Origin: Pleomorphochaeta sp.
GTDB lineage: Bacteria; Spirochaetota; Spirochaetia; Sphaerochaetales; Sphaerochaetaceae
Direction of reading: 5' to 3'
DNA: 64,000 nucleotides
NCBI GenBank assembly: GCA_028532815.1
Contig: JAQQAS010000059.1
Location: forward strand, 96,452 to 160,451
Below, piece after piece: positions 37,157-46,850 of this stretch. The notes under the pieces were generated by a model. That model was not told the DNA's origin, ran no database searches, and saw only the letters and a list, made by a program, of their open reading frames with translations. Made by a program: the position numbers and the translations under genes. Numbering within the stretch: the stretch's first letter is position 1; every line of letters begins with the position of its first letter.

Positions 37157-37888
37157 ATGGATAGAAATATTGTTACGCAAGCTATTGTTCTTCATAGTAG
37201 AAGAGATGGCACAAATAATGTTAATTTAACACTATTAAGCTTAGATTTGGGTATAATAACCGTTAGGGCTTTTGGTGCTAAAACTAGTAAAAAAGCTCCA
37301 AAAGCTTTTAGATTTCAAGAAGGGCAATTTTTCCTTTATTTTAACCCTACAAATAAGCAATATGTTTTAAAGGATGTCAACCTAATTGCAACTCATGATT
37401 TACTCTCTACAGAATTTTCAAAGATATGTATTGCATCTCTTTTAAGCGAAATAATTTTGAAAACTTACAGCGATAATTTGGCTTTCACATATAGCTTATT
37501 TACAAAAAGTCTTGATTTATTGGAAGACAATTCTATTAATGAAGATTTAATAGTCATTCAATTTATTTTAAAACTAATCAAAGATCATGGTTTTTATGAA
37601 GATTTTGAGTATTGCCCAAATTGTGAAAAAAAATACGAAGAAGATGAAATATTATATTTTTCAAATTCTTTAACAGTACCTAGTTGTAAAAATTGTTCTA
37701 ATTCTTCTAATATGATATTACCTCCTAAGGCTAGAAAATATCTAATAATTACTCAAAATTTAGATTTAGAAGAAGCAATAGCGGTACTATTATATAAAAC
37801 AACAGCTCAAAGAATTAAATCTTATATGATTAGATGGATTATTAAAATAATAGGGCATCCATTAAAAAGTTTGAATGTATATAATTAG
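37157..37888 (+). CDS. recO: DNA repair protein RecO
   Basis: A 243-residue RecO. The N-terminal OB-fold domain shows AIVLHSRRDGTNNVNLTLLS and GIITVRAFGAK; the C-terminal part carries a four-Cys zinc-binding site (CPNCEKKY and CKNC). RecO loads RecA with RecR and anneals single strands. I chose the ATG at 37157 because GGAGG lies five bases before it. RecJ follows 13 bases later, so the two recombination genes form one unit. Confidence 0.93.
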   Translation: MDRNIVTQAIVLHSRRDGTNNVNLTLLSLDLGIITVRAFGAKTSKKAPKAFRFQEGQFFLYFNPTNKQYVLKDVNLIATHDLLSTEFSKICIASLLSEIILKTYSDNLAFTYSLFTKSLDLLEDNSINEDLIVIQFILKLIKDHGFYEDFEYCPNCEKKYEEDEILYFSNSLTVPSCKNCSNSSNMILPPKARKYLIITQNLDLEEAIAVLLYKTTAQRIKSYMIRWIIKIIGHPLKSLNVYN

Positions 37889-37901
37889 ACAAAGGGAATA
37901 T

Positions 37902-40034
37902 ATGAAGTGGATTAAAAAAAGTTTAGATATTGAAGAGGTTAGGCAATTATCATCTAGATATAAGGTGGATTTACTTACTTGTTCAATACTTGCAAGAAGA
38001 AGAATTACAGATAGAGATAAGGTTAAATATTTTTTAGAAAACGATTTATTATTTATGCACAGTCCATTTGAATTTAAAGATATGGAAAGTGCTATTGAAA
38101 GAGTAATAGATGCTATCGAATCTAATGAAAAGATTAGAGTATTTGGCGATAAGGATGTTGATGGGATAACTAGCACCGTTCTCTTAGTTAATGAATTAAA
38201 AAGGTTGGGGGTAGATGTAAGTTATACTGTTCCTGATGGAAACGATCCTTATGGAATGACTGTTGAAAAGATTAATAAAGCTAAAGAAGATGGTATTAGT
38301 CTAATAATTACAGTTGATTGTGGAATTAGTGAAGTTGAAGAGATTGCTGCAGCTAATTCATTATATATTGATACAATTGTATTAGATCATCACATTAGTG
38401 GTGAAGTATTACCCGATGCTTATGCTATTATTGACCCAAAACAAAAAGGAAGTAACTATCCTTTTCCGCATCTAGCAGGTTGTGGAGTTTGTGCTAAATT
38501 TATTTGGGCATTGAGATTTGCATCTTCTCAATATTTTAATGAAGACTACATTCTCTTACATGCTCAACCCGGCAATGATTCAATTATTGTCCAAGCTATG
38601 AAAATTAGAAATCTTGTGGTTGTAGATAGAATAATTGAAATAATAAATCCTGGTATAATGAGTCCTCAGCAAAGTAAACTTATTGATTTTTTAAACTGTG
38701 GTGTTCCTATAATTGTTTTAGATGAAGAGGTTGAGAGAAGACAATTAAGTAAAGCCTTTAATTCTAAGTTTGATATCTATTTACAAGATTTGCGCCCTGC
38801 ACTAAATAAGAGTTTCCCCTCTTTAAGTACCAAAAGTTTATTTGCTTTAGCTAAGATCTCTAAAAGTGGTAGATATAGTGAAATTATAGGTGATGAATTA
38901 GATGTTCTAATGGGAATTTTTAATTCACTTATATTCACTAACGATCCGTTATTATCTAAAGATTTTGATACAATATTAGATTTAGTTGCAATTGGAACTG
39001 TAGCAGATATGATGCCAATGGAAGATGAAAATAGAATTCTAGTAAGAAGGGGATTAAATGTCCTTTCATCAAATCCTAGAAAGTCCTTATTGCCTCTCTT
39101 AGCACAAGCTAAACTAATTAATAAAAAGATAACTACAACTCATATTGGTTGGAATATATCTCCCATTATTAATTCCGCTGGTAGACTTGGAAATCCTCAA
39201 GTAGCTATAGAAATGTTTTTAGCTTCGGATCAAGAGGAAATTGAAAGAAAATCTGCTGAATTATTTTCTTTTAATAAAGAAAGACAGAAACTTAGTGATG
39301 AAGCCTGGCATAGTATGCAAAATGAAGCTCAAGATAATTATGAATCATTTGGATCAAAATTAGTATTTGTAAAAGATACAAAAGTTGCTAGAGGAATTAC
39401 TGGATTGATGGCTTCTAGACTGATGAATGCCTTTAAAAGTCCTAGTATGGTTCTCTGCGATAATGAAGATGGTACATATATAGGAAGTATGAGATCTCCT
39501 AAAGGCTTTCATATCACTAAATTTTTGAAAAATTTTGAATCTCTACTATTAAATTTTGGTGGACATGCTAATGCAGGTGGTTTTTCTTTAAAAAAAGAAA
39601 ATCTAGACCCTTTTGTTAAACAAGTTAGTGATAAATTGGATCATATGGATGATTTAGAGGACGCTAGCGATGATGAAGTTGAAATTGATTGTAGTATAAA
39701 TGAAAAAGATTTTACTCCAAAACTAATGAATTTAGTAGAAACTTTTGAACCCTATGGTCAGAATAATACTCCATTAATATTTCATATCGAAAAAGCTCAA
39801 TTAGTAGATTATAATTTTGTAAATGGTGGTAAAAATGGGAATCGAAATGTTAAATTAGTAGTTTCATTTAATAGTTATAGATGGCCATGCATTTACTGGA
39901 ATGGTGGTAAAAAAATAGATGAAGAATTTGAAAAAGATATGTTTGTAGATCTTGTATTTAAGATGGGTTATAATAATTATCAAAATTCTGAATCTATACA
40001 ACTTAATATTATTGATATTAAACAAAGTACATAA
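37902..40034 (+). CDS. recJ: single-stranded-DNA exonuclease RecJ
   Basis: A 710-residue DHH/DHHA1 exonuclease, longer than the 570-residue E. coli protein because of insertions of about 60-100 residues within the core. Motifs: VFGDKDVDGITST (motif I, with DKDVDG for DYDVDG), TVDCGISE, VLDHHISGE, the acidic site GTVADMMPMEDENRILV, SPIINSAGRLGNP and the DHHA1 GGHANAGGFS. It ends with an OB-like domain (FEPYGQNNTP). AAGGGA precedes the ATG at 37902. Confidence 0.93.
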   Translation: MKWIKKSLDIEEVRQLSSRYKVDLLTCSILARRRITDRDKVKYFLENDLLFMHSPFEFKDMESAIERVIDAIESNEKIRVFGDKDVDGITSTVLLVNELKRLGVDVSYTVPDGNDPYGMTVEKINKAKEDGISLIITVDCGISEVEEIAAANSLYIDTIVLDHHISGEVLPDAYAIIDPKQKGSNYPFPHLAGCGVCAKFIWALRFASSQYFNEDYILLHAQPGNDSIIVQAMKIRNLVVVDRIIEIINPGIMSPQQSKLIDFLNCGVPIIVLDEEVERRQLSKAFNSKFDIYLQDLRPALNKSFPSLSTKSLFALAKISKSGRYSEIIGDELDVLMGIFNSLIFTNDPLLSKDFDTILDLVAIGTVADMMPMEDENRILVRRGLNVLSSNPRKSLLPLLAQAKLINKKITTTHIGWNISPIINSAGRLGNPQVAIEMFLASDQEEIERKSAELFSFNKERQKLSDEAWHSMQNEAQDNYESFGSKLVFVKDTKVARGITGLMASRLMNAFKSPSMVLCDNEDGTYIGSMRSPKGFHITKFLKNFESLLLNFGGHANAGGFSLKKENLDPFVKQVSDKLDHMDDLEDASDDEVEIDCSINEKDFTPKLMNLVETFEPYGQNNTPLIFHIEKAQLVDYNFVNGGKNGNRNVKLVVSFNSYRWPCIYWNGGKKIDEEFEKDMFVDLVFKMGYNNYQNSESIQLNIIDIKQST

Positions 40035-40100
40035 TAAAATGACTCAGTAGTGAACTTGATAAAATATTATAAAATATATTAGCTAATTAGCTAAAAGGTG

Positions 40101-40129
40101 TTGAATAATTATATTTATTTATATATATT
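40101..40129 (+). promoter_or_regulatory. likely rpsU promoter
   Basis: TTGAAT (40101-40106), 17-base spacer, TATATT (40124-40129). The transcript would start near 40136, at the base of a hairpin. Confidence 0.5.
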
Positions 40130-40134
40130 CACAA

Positions 40135-40160
40135 ATGTTGGTTTAAATTTAGTCCAACAT
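40135..40160 (+). repeat. 5'-end hairpin in rpsU leader
   Basis: A perfect 7-bp inverted repeat ATGTTGG/CCAACAT with a 12-base loop. It begins about where the predicted transcript starts, so it may cap and stabilise the mRNA. Confidence 0.5.
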
Positions 40161-40206
40161 AAAAAACTTGCCCAATGCATTAAAGAAGGGAAGGGGGTGA
40201 TATTGA

Positions 40207-40416
40207 ATGGCATATATTAAAGTTGATGATAACGAACCTTTAGAAAAATCAATCAAACGTTTTAAACGTATGGTAGAAAAAGAAGGTATAATTCGTGAGT
40301 ACAAAAAAAGAGAATACTTCGAAAAGCCATCCACCATTCTTAATAGAAAGAAAAAAGCTGCTGCTCGTAAGCAACTTAAGAAAGCAAGAAAATTACATGC
40401 TTCAAAATCTTATTAA
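40207..40416 (+). CDS. rpsU: 30S ribosomal protein S21
   Basis: A 69-residue, strongly basic protein with the S21 pattern: [35 protein letters not shown], then [17 protein letters not shown]. It binds the 30S subunit near the 16S 3' end and aids initiation. A very strong Shine-Dalgarno sequence (AGGGGGTGAT) lies seven bases before the ATG. It stands alone, with its own promoter, leader hairpin and terminator, not beside dnaG or rpoD as in some bacteria. Confidence 0.96.
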   Translation: MAYIKVDDNEPLEKSIKRFKRMVEKEGIIREYKKREYFEKPSTILNRKKKAAARKQLKKARKLHASKSY

Positions 40417-40425
40417 GATTACTTC

Positions 40426-40459
40426 CCGCTTAGTCAGTGACTAGGCGGTTTTTGTTTTT
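40426..40459 (+). terminator. intrinsic terminator of rpsU
   Basis: A 10-bp stem CCGCTTAGTC/GACTAGGCGG with a 3-base loop and a T-rich tail. Confidence 0.9.
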
Positions 40460-40570
40460 ATATACAAATCTCTTTTTATTACTTAACAAAATAATAGTTT
40501 ATTTATAAAATAGTTAATTATAAATTATTATATGATTTATTGAGTAATAACAAAAAAATTCAAAATAAAA

Positions 40571-40599
40571 TTGACAAATTCACCAATATAATATATTCT
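40571..40599 (+). promoter_or_regulatory. likely promoter of serA-serC
   Basis: TTGACA (40571-40576), 17-base spacer, TATTCT (40594-40599). Confidence 0.5.
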
Positions 40600-40613
40600 T
40601 AAATCAAAAAATA

Positions 40614-40632
40614 GTGATACCTACAGTATCAC
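40614..40632 (+). promoter_or_regulatory. inverted repeat before serA ribosome site
   Basis: A perfect GTGATAC/GTATCAC repeat with a 5-base centre, just after the predicted transcript start and directly before the Shine-Dalgarno sequence. It could be a protein operator, for example for the Lrp-type regulator encoded downstream, or an RNA hairpin. Confidence 0.5.
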
Positions 40633-40647
40633 AAAAAGAGGTTAATT

Positions 40648-41535
40648 ATGCTAATTCTTATTTCTGACGCATTTGATGCATCACTTGCTGAAAAACTTTC
40701 AGTATTTGGTGAAGTAACTGACGATAAACAAAGACTCAGTGAAGCAAATGTTGTACTAGTTAGATCAAAGACTATCTGTACAAAGGAATATATCGATCAA
40801 GCACCAAATTTAAAATTAATTATTAGAGGTGGGGTTGGTATTGATAATATTGACAAAGAGTATGCTCAATCAAAAGGAATTGAAGTTCGTAACACACCAA
40901 AAGCTTCTTCCGTAGCTGTTGCTGAACTTGTAATGGCTCATTTAATTGCTGCTCCTACTCATATTATTGAATATCATAATGGAATGAAAGATGGCAAATG
41001 GTTAAAAAAACAAATTAAGAGAACTGAATTATATGGTAAAACTCTTTGTTTATTTGGTATCGGAAATATTGCTCAAAAAGTTGCTGAAAGAGCAGCTGCA
41101 TTTGGTATGAAAGTTGTAGCATACGACAAATATGTTTCTTCTAGCGACAAAGCTGAAATGAAAGCTACTGCTGAAGAAGCAATTAAAGATGCTGACTATG
41201 TTTCATTACATATGCCATTAACTGATGAAACTCGTGGTATGATCAATTCTAAATTACTATCTAATTGCTCTAAAGTTCCTGTAGTAATAAATACTTGTCG
41301 TGGTCCAGTAGTTGATGCTGATGATATGTGTGCTGCATTAGAAAACAATAAAGTTGCACTATATTGTACTGATGTTTATCCAAGTGATCCACCTAGCGAA
41401 GATTACCCAATTCTTAATCAAGAAAAGGTTATTTTAACACCTCACGTTGGTGCTAACACAACAGAAAATTTATTGCGTATTGGTGAAGAAGCATATGCAA
41501 TTATTGACGAACTTTCTAAGGGAGGAAAGCTATAA
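40648..41535 (+). CDS. serA: D-3-phosphoglycerate dehydrogenase, short form
   Basis: A 295-residue NAD-dependent 2-hydroxyacid dehydrogenase that begins serine synthesis. Motifs: IIRGGVGIDNIDKEYA, the NAD fold LCLFGIGNIAQKVAERA, LHMPLTDETRGMI, INTCRGPVVDADD with the catalytic Arg, and LTPHVGANT with the catalytic His. It lacks the C-terminal ACT domain of the long form, so feedback by serine through that domain is absent. AAGAGG precedes the ATG. It overlaps serC by one base. Confidence 0.92.
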   Translation: MLILISDAFDASLAEKLSVFGEVTDDKQRLSEANVVLVRSKTICTKEYIDQAPNLKLIIRGGVGIDNIDKEYAQSKGIEVRNTPKASSVAVAELVMAHLIAAPTHIIEYHNGMKDGKWLKKQIKRTELYGKTLCLFGIGNIAQKVAERAAAFGMKVVAYDKYVSSSDKAEMKATAEEAIKDADYVSLHMPLTDETRGMINSKLLSNCSKVPVVINTCRGPVVDADDMCAALENNKVALYCTDVYPSDPPSEDYPILNQEKVILTPHVGANTTENLLRIGEEAYAIIDELSKGGKL

Positions 41536-42617
41536 TGTCACGTAAATACAACTTTTTTGCAGGTCCATCTGTATTACCTATTGAAGTATTAGAAACTCTT
41601 GAAAGAGAAATTAAAGATTACCAAGGCAATGGCCAATCTATGATTGAAACATCACACCGGGGTGCTATGTTTGCAAATATGTATGCTGATGCACAAAACC
41701 TATTTAGAGAACTATTAGGTATCAGTGATGATTACGATGTATATTTCTTAGGTGGTGGAGCTACTCTACAATTTACTATGATCCCAATGAACTTCCTACG
41801 TCCTGGAACAGTTGCAGATTATATTAAAAGTGGTACATGGTCTAACAAAGCTGGACAAGACGCTGAAAAATTAGGAAAAGTAAACTATTATTTTGATGGT
41901 ACTGATTCTAATTTTACTACTTTACCTGATCCTAAAACAGTTAAACCTTCAGATAACTCTTCATATTTATATCTTTGCTCAAACGAAACAATTGGTGGTA
42001 TTGAATGGCAAGATTTCCCAGATACAGGAGATACTCCATTAATTGCTGATATGTCTTCTGATATTTTGTCACGTCCTGTTGATGTAAATAAATTTTCCAT
42101 GATATATGGTGGGGTTCAAAAGAACTTAGGCCCAGCTGGCGCTACCTTTATTATCATGAAAAAGGATATGTTAGAGAGACAAAATTCTAATTTGACCAAT
42201 TATTTAAATTATGCTAAACATTCTGCAGGTAATGGTCTATTTAATACTCCTCCTGTTTTCTCAATTTGGGGTGTTAAATTAGTATTAGAATGGGTTAAGA
42301 AAAATGGTGGAGCACAAGGAATGTTAGAAAGAGCAACAGAAAAGAGTAATATTATTTACGATGTACTTGATTCATCATCTTTCTATAGATCTCCTGTAGA
42401 TGCTAATTACAGATCAAAAATGAATATTGTATTTAGAGCTCCAAATGAAGATTTAGAAAAAAAATTCTTGGAAGAAGCTGGAAAAGAAGGTATGCTAGGG
42501 CTTAAGGGACACAGAAGTGTTGGTGGATTAAGAGCTAGTGTTTATAATGCTTGTCCTAAAGCTGATGTTGAAGTATTAGCTCAATTCATGAAAGAATTTG
42601 AAAGGAAAAATGGTTAA
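41535..42617 (+). CDS. serC: phosphoserine aminotransferase
   Basis: A 360-residue class V aminotransferase converting 3-phosphohydroxypyruvate to phosphoserine. Motifs: YNFFAGPSVLPIEVLE, GQSMIETSHRG, VYFLGGGATLQF, and the PLP-Lys region MIYGGVQKNLGPAG. The C-terminus has GLKGHRSVGGLRASVYNA. The start overlaps the serA stop (TAATG) with AGGGAGGAA upstream, a tightly coupled pair. A phosphoserine phosphatase gene is not in the window. Confidence 0.97.
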   Translation: MSRKYNFFAGPSVLPIEVLETLEREIKDYQGNGQSMIETSHRGAMFANMYADAQNLFRELLGISDDYDVYFLGGGATLQFTMIPMNFLRPGTVADYIKSGTWSNKAGQDAEKLGKVNYYFDGTDSNFTTLPDPKTVKPSDNSSYLYLCSNETIGGIEWQDFPDTGDTPLIADMSSDILSRPVDVNKFSMIYGGVQKNLGPAGATFIIMKKDMLERQNSNLTNYLNYAKHSAGNGLFNTPPVFSIWGVKLVLEWVKKNGGAQGMLERATEKSNIIYDVLDSSSFYRSPVDANYRSKMNIVFRAPNEDLEKKFLEEAGKEGMLGLKGHRSVGGLRASVYNACPKADVEVLAQFMKEFERKNG

Positions 42618-42622
42618 GAATT

Positions 42623-43078
42623 ATGATTAAAAAAGTAGATGATACAAATAAGCAAATAATTCGTGATTTGATTGATGGAAGAAAGCCTTTTAGTGCTATT
42701 GCTGACAATCAAGGTATTACAGAAAATACTGTACGTTCAAGAGTTAATAAGCTTATAGAAGAAGGTGTTCTTTCCGTAACAGGTCTAGTAGATCCGGAAT
42801 TAGTTCCAGGTTTGCAAGTTGTAATGATGGGTGTTAAACTAAATACTTTAGATTTGGATAAGAAAGCAATTGAATTCGCTGATTTAAGAGGTGTTGTTTC
42901 TGTTGCAGTTGTTACCGGTCGTTATGATTTAATGGTTCAATTAATATTAAATGAAGAAGATGATATGACTTTATTAGATTTCTTCAAAAATGAAATTGGC
43001 AAAATAGATGAAGTTGCTGATGTTGAAACCTTCATTGTCTACCAATCTCATAATTTAAAAGTACCTTACGTTCTTTAA
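42623..43078 (+). CDS. Lrp/AsnC family regulator
   Basis: A 151-residue regulator: N-terminal helix-turn-helix (DDTNKQIIRDLIDG, ITENTVRSRVNKLIEEGVL) and C-terminal RAM-type ligand domain (VVSVAVVTGRYDLMVQLIL). It starts five bases after serC without its own good Shine-Dalgarno sequence, so it is probably coupled to it. Position suggests control of serine synthesis by an amino acid (inference). A long terminator follows. Confidence 0.9.
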   Translation: MIKKVDDTNKQIIRDLIDGRKPFSAIADNQGITENTVRSRVNKLIEEGVLSVTGLVDPELVPGLQVVMMGVKLNTLDLDKKAIEFADLRGVVSVAVVTGRYDLMVQLILNEEDDMTLLDFFKNEIGKIDEVADVETFIVYQSHNLKVPYVL

Positions 43079-43112
43079 GAAGTAGATATTTCTACAAATA
43101 ACTTTAAAATAC

Positions 43113-43160
43113 AACAGTACTGTTGCGATAATTAATTATCGTTTCAGTATTGTTTTTTTT
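43113..43160 (+). terminator. terminator of the serA-serC-lrp operon
   Basis: A long hairpin: outer 10-bp stem AACAGTACTG/CAGTATTGTT, inner 16-base palindrome CGATAATTAATTATCG, then eight T residues. Confidence 0.85.
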
Positions 43161-43440
43161 ATTTATTAAAATCAATTATTATTATTATGTATCTTTTAAA
43201 AAAAAATAATAATTTTTCTATTGCATTAGATTAATTATGTTCGTATTAAAACTTCAAATAATATTCTATAATTCTTATTAATTAACTATTTTGATTATTA
43301 ATTTTAATTTAGTTTAAAATAATATTCTAAAATCTATAGATTTTTTACCTTTATATTACCAATTTGCAAATTTATTTTAAATTCATTTTTTCTTATGGGG
43401 TTGCTTTAATTTGGTTTTTTTAGTATTTTTGTCTTGAAAG

Positions 43441-43481
43441 TTAGACGTGTTTAACTAAACGATTTATAATGCAACATTGCA
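43441..43481 (+). promoter_or_regulatory. pfl promoter with two small palindromes
   Basis: TTAGAC (43441-43446), 18-base spacer, TATAAT (43465-43470). GTTTA-AC-TAAAC lies in the spacer and TGCAA-CA-TTGCA (43470-43481) covers the predicted transcript start, so a repressor site is plausible. Confidence 0.45.
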
Positions 43482-43493
43482 GGAGATATTATT

Positions 43494-45557
43494 ATGAATG
43501 AACTTGCTTGGGATTCTTTCAAAGGCATTACTTGGAAAAAAGAAGTTAATGTAAGAGATTTTATTCAAAAGAACTATACGCCATATTTAGGTGATGATAG
43601 CTTTCTCTCTGGACCAACAGAAAATACTAAAATTTTATGGGATCAAGTTTTAGATTTAAATAAAAAAGAAAGAGATAGGGGCGGTGTCCTTGATATGGAT
43701 ACAAAAATCATATCAACAATTGTAAGTCATGGCCCTGCTTATTTAAATAAAGAAAAAGAGACAATCGTTGGCTTCCAAACAGACAAACCTTTTAAAAGAT
43801 CTTTACAACCTAATGGTGGTATTAGAATGGCAGAAAAAGCCCTTTCTGATAACAATTTTGAAATTGATCCAACTGTTAAAGATTTCTATACACATTATAG
43901 AAAAACTCATAATGCTGGTGTGTTTGACGCATATACTCCAGAAATGAGAAAGTGTAGAAGCTCTCATATTATAACAGGACTTCCTGATGCTTATGGTCGT
44001 GGTAGAATTATTGGAGATTACAGAAGAGTTGCTTTATATGGTATTGATTTTTTAATCGAAGATAAAAAGAATCAAAAAGCATCAACTTCTTCTCTTATGG
44101 ATAGTGATACTATTAGAGATAGGGAAGAACTTAGTGAACAAATTAGAGCTCTAAATGAATTAAAAGAGCTTGGTAATATATATGGTTTTGATTTAAGTAA
44201 ACCAGCTAAAGATACAAAAGAAGCTATTCAATGGTTATACTTTGGCTACTTAGCAGCAGTAAAAGAGCAAAATGGTGCTGCAATGAGTCTCGGTAGAACC
44301 TCTACATTTATTGACATTTATGCTACAAGAGATTTAGAAAATAATATCTACTGTGAAGAACAAATCCAAGAATTTATCGATCATTTTGTAATGAAATTGA
44401 GATTAGTTAAATTCTCAAGAACACCAGAATATAATGCATTATTCTCAGGCGATCCAACCTGGGTTACTGAATCAATCGGTGGTATGGGAATAGATGGAAG
44501 AACTTTAGTAACAAAATCTAGTTTTAGATATTTACATACCTTAAGTAATTTAGGGACAGCTCCTGAACCAAATTTAACTGTGTTATGGAGTGTTAATTTA
44601 CCAGAAGGTTTTAAAAAGTTCTGTGCAAAAACATCAATTTTATCTTCTTCAATACAATACGAAAATGATGACTTAATGAGAGTTACTCATGGAGATGATT
44701 ACGCTATTGCTTGTTGTGTATCTTCAATGAGACTTGGAAAAGAAATGCAATTCTTTGGAGCTCGAGCAAACTTAGCTAAATGTTTATTATATGCCATCAA
44801 CGGTGGTGTAGATGAAAAAACTAAAGAACAAGTTGGACCAGCTTATAAACCAATTACATCAGAATACTTAGATTATGATGAGGTGATGGCAAGATATTCA
44901 GATATGATGAAATGGCTGGCAAGTGTATATGTAAACACATTAAACATAATCCATTATATGCATGATAAATATTCCTATGAGAGAGTTCAAATGGCTTTAC
45001 ATGATAAAGAAGTTAAAAGATACTTTGCAACTGGAATAGCTGGATTGTCTGTTGTTGCCGACTCTCTTTCTGCAATAAAATATGCAAAGGTTAAAGTGCT
45101 TCGTGACGAAAATGGACTTGCAGTTGATTACGAAATTGAAGGAGATTTTCCAAAATTTGGAAATGACGATGATTTGGTTGACGATATTGCTGATAAGATT
45201 TTGAAACTATTTATGAAATATGTAAAACAAAATCCTACATATAGGGATAGTATACCAACAACTTCATTATTAACAATAACTAGTAACGTTGTATATGGTA
45301 AGGCTACCGGATCAACACCAGATGGTAGAAAAGAAGGTATTCCTTTTGCCCCTGGTGCAAATCCAATGCATCTTAGAGATAAAAAAGGTGCAATAGCATC
45401 ATTAAGTTCGGTTGCTAAACTATCGTTTAGTGAAGCTCAAGATGGTATTTCCAATACATTCTCAATTATTCCTGAAGCTTTAGGTAAAGATGATGAGATT
45501 GAAATAAACTTTACAAACAAACCTATGTGTGCTTGTGAAGTTCCAACAGAAGATTAA
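43494..45557 (+). CDS. pflB: pyruvate formate-lyase catalytic chain lacking the glycyl-radical domain
   Basis: A 687-residue chain homologous to the first 90% or so of PflB, which cleaves pyruvate with CoA to acetyl-CoA and formate. Typical segments: [20 protein letters not shown] [29 protein letters not shown], the catalytic Cys407-Cys408 in AIACCVSSM, and [14 protein letters not shown] [23 protein letters not shown]. It ends shortly after [10 protein letters not shown], where normal PflB continues into the glycyl-radical domain. That domain is encoded by the next gene. A true stop codon, a 19-base gap and a new ribosome site separate them. GCAGGAG precedes this ATG. Confidence 0.95.
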   Translation: MNELAWDSFKGITWKKEVNVRDFIQKNYTPYLGDDSFLSGPTENTKILWDQVLDLNKKERDRGGVLDMDTKIISTIVSHGPAYLNKEKETIVGFQTDKPFKRSLQPNGGIRMAEKALSDNNFEIDPTVKDFYTHYRKTHNAGVFDAYTPEMRKCRSSHIITGLPDAYGRGRIIGDYRRVALYGIDFLIEDKKNQKASTSSLMDSDTIRDREELSEQIRALNELKELGNIYGFDLSKPAKDTKEAIQWLYFGYLAAVKEQNGAAMSLGRTSTFIDIYATRDLENNIYCEEQIQEFIDHFVMKLRLVKFSRTPEYNALFSGDPTWVTESIGGMGIDGRTLVTKSSFRYLHTLSNLGTAPEPNLTVLWSVNLPEGFKKFCAKTSILSSSIQYENDDLMRVTHGDDYAIACCVSSMRLGKEMQFFGARANLAKCLLYAINGGVDEKTKEQVGPAYKPITSEYLDYDEVMARYSDMMKWLASVYVNTLNIIHYMHDKYSYERVQMALHDKEVKRYFATGIAGLSVVADSLSAIKYAKVKVLRDENGLAVDYEIEGDFPKFGNDDDLVDDIADKILKLFMKYVKQNPTYRDSIPTTSLLTITSNVVYGKATGSTPDGRKEGIPFAPGANPMHLRDKKGAIASLSSVAKLSFSEAQDGISNTFSIIPEALGKDDEIEINFTNKPMCACEVPTED

Positions 45558-45576
45558 TATAAGTAGGAGTTAAAAA

Positions 45577-45819
45577 ATGAAAGTAAATGAATCACAGATT
45601 AATAATTTGGTTACAATGTTAGATGCATATGCTAATAAAGGTGGTCACCATCTTAATGTAAATGTATTTCGAAAAGAAACTTTACTAGATGCTCAAAAGC
45701 ATCCTGAGCTATATCCTCAACTAACAGTTAGAGTATCAGGATATGCTGTTAATTTTAATAAACTAACTAAAGAACAACAAGATGAAGTTATATCAAGAAC
45801 ATTCCATGAGGTAATTTAA
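45577..45819 (+). CDS. stand-alone glycyl-radical subunit of pyruvate formate-lyase
   Basis: An 80-residue protein equal to the C-terminal domain of Pfl[19 protein letters not shown], then [14 protein letters not shown] with the radical Gly55, and [18 protein letters not shown]. It resembles the spare-part protein GrcA/YfiD in size, but here the main enzyme lacks the domain, so this subunit should be essential for activity rather than for repair. The sequence starts with a short unrelated helix ([19 protein letters not shown]). TAGGAG lies eight bases before its ATG. Confidence 0.93.
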   Translation: MKVNESQINNLVTMLDAYANKGGHHLNVNVFRKETLLDAQKHPELYPQLTVRVSGYAVNFNKLTKEQQDEVISRTFHEVI

Positions 45820-45820
45820 A

Positions 45821-46582
45821 TTGGGTTATATTCATTCTATTGAAACATTCGGTACAGTTGATGGTCCTGGAATAAGATTTGTAGTCTTTTTGCAAGGATG
45901 TCCTTTGAGATGCCTTTATTGTCATAATCCAGATTCCTGGAAGAAAAATGCAGGTACTGAAATGACTGTTGATGAAATTTTGAATCAATATGAAAGGAAT
46001 ATAGATTTTTATAAAAATGGGGGGCTAACCGCTACTGGCGGTGAGCCTCTATTTCAGCTAGATTTTTTAACTAAGCTATTCGTTGAAGCAAAAAAAAGAG
46101 GTATTCATACTTGTTTAGATACTTCTGCTGGATGTTTCGATGAAAACAATTTAGAAAAGTATGATCTACTATTAGAAAACACTGATTTAGTATTATTAGA
46201 TATAAAGCATAGTGATTCCAAAGAACATCAAAAATTAACTGGCATCCCATCTAATAAACCAATTGAATTTTTAAAACTTTTAGATTCAAAAAATATTCAA
46301 GTAATAATTAGACATGTTTTAGTTCCAACCATAACTCAAGATAAAGATCATTTTGAAAAATTAGGTGAAATTCTATCGCCGTTTGATAATATATATGGAG
46401 TTGATGTATTACCATATCACAATATGGGGGAAAGTAAATATGAACAACTTAATATTCCATACCCATTAAAAGGATTAAGAAATGCTAATATTACTGAAGC
46501 TAGAAATGCAAGAAATCTGATTGTAAATTCTTATCTAAAACATCGTTTAAAACGTAGAACTGTTGAAAAGAAGTTAAGCTAG
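45821..46582 (+). CDS. pflA: pyruvate formate-lyase activating enzyme (radical SAM)
   Basis: A 253-residue radical SAM enzyme that abstracts hydrogen from the glycyl residue. The cluster motif is CPLRCLYC (Cys27, Cys31, Cys34), followed by GGLTATGGEPLFQ and LLDIKHSD. It begins with a TTG one base after the stop of the glycyl-radical gene, with TGAGGT upstream, and the expected N-terminal MGYIHSIETFGTVDGPGIRF fits this start. It completes a three-gene operon. Confidence 0.96.
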   Translation: MGYIHSIETFGTVDGPGIRFVVFLQGCPLRCLYCHNPDSWKKNAGTEMTVDEILNQYERNIDFYKNGGLTATGGEPLFQLDFLTKLFVEAKKRGIHTCLDTSAGCFDENNLEKYDLLLENTDLVLLDIKHSDSKEHQKLTGIPSNKPIEFLKLLDSKNIQVIIRHVLVPTITQDKDHFEKLGEILSPFDNIYGVDVLPYHNMGESKYEQLNIPYPLKGLRNANITEARNARNLIVNSYLKHRLKRRTVEKKLS

Positions 46583-46850
46583 AATAAAATATACCAGAAT
46601 TATATATAATTTTAAAAAATGTCTGAATGTTTTTGTTCTATTTCATATTTTTTATCTGTTGTAATACTTGAAAAAATGTATTTATATTACTTAATGGTAA
46701 CAAAATATGGCTTATATGGATATTATTCGTAGATATTATATATTATTTATAAAATTCCTTTAATTATTTTGTAAAATAGATTATTATAATTAAAGTTATG
46801 AAATATATTGAATTATTTAAATTAATTCTTATAAAAAATGGAGTTTTATA

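Larger units (their letters stand above)
43079..43493. other. gene-free AT-rich region before pfl
   Basis: About 415 bases. It contains the terminator of the serine operon, then about 280 bases of featureless AT-rich sequence, then the pfl promoter. No small gene is supported. Confidence 0.65.

Noticed and set aside
45545..45590. The pfl split as a frameshift or sequencing error
   Set aside because: The first chain ends at a proper stop, the second has its own ribosome site and an extra N-terminal helix not found in normal PflB, and the spacing is a typical intergenic gap.
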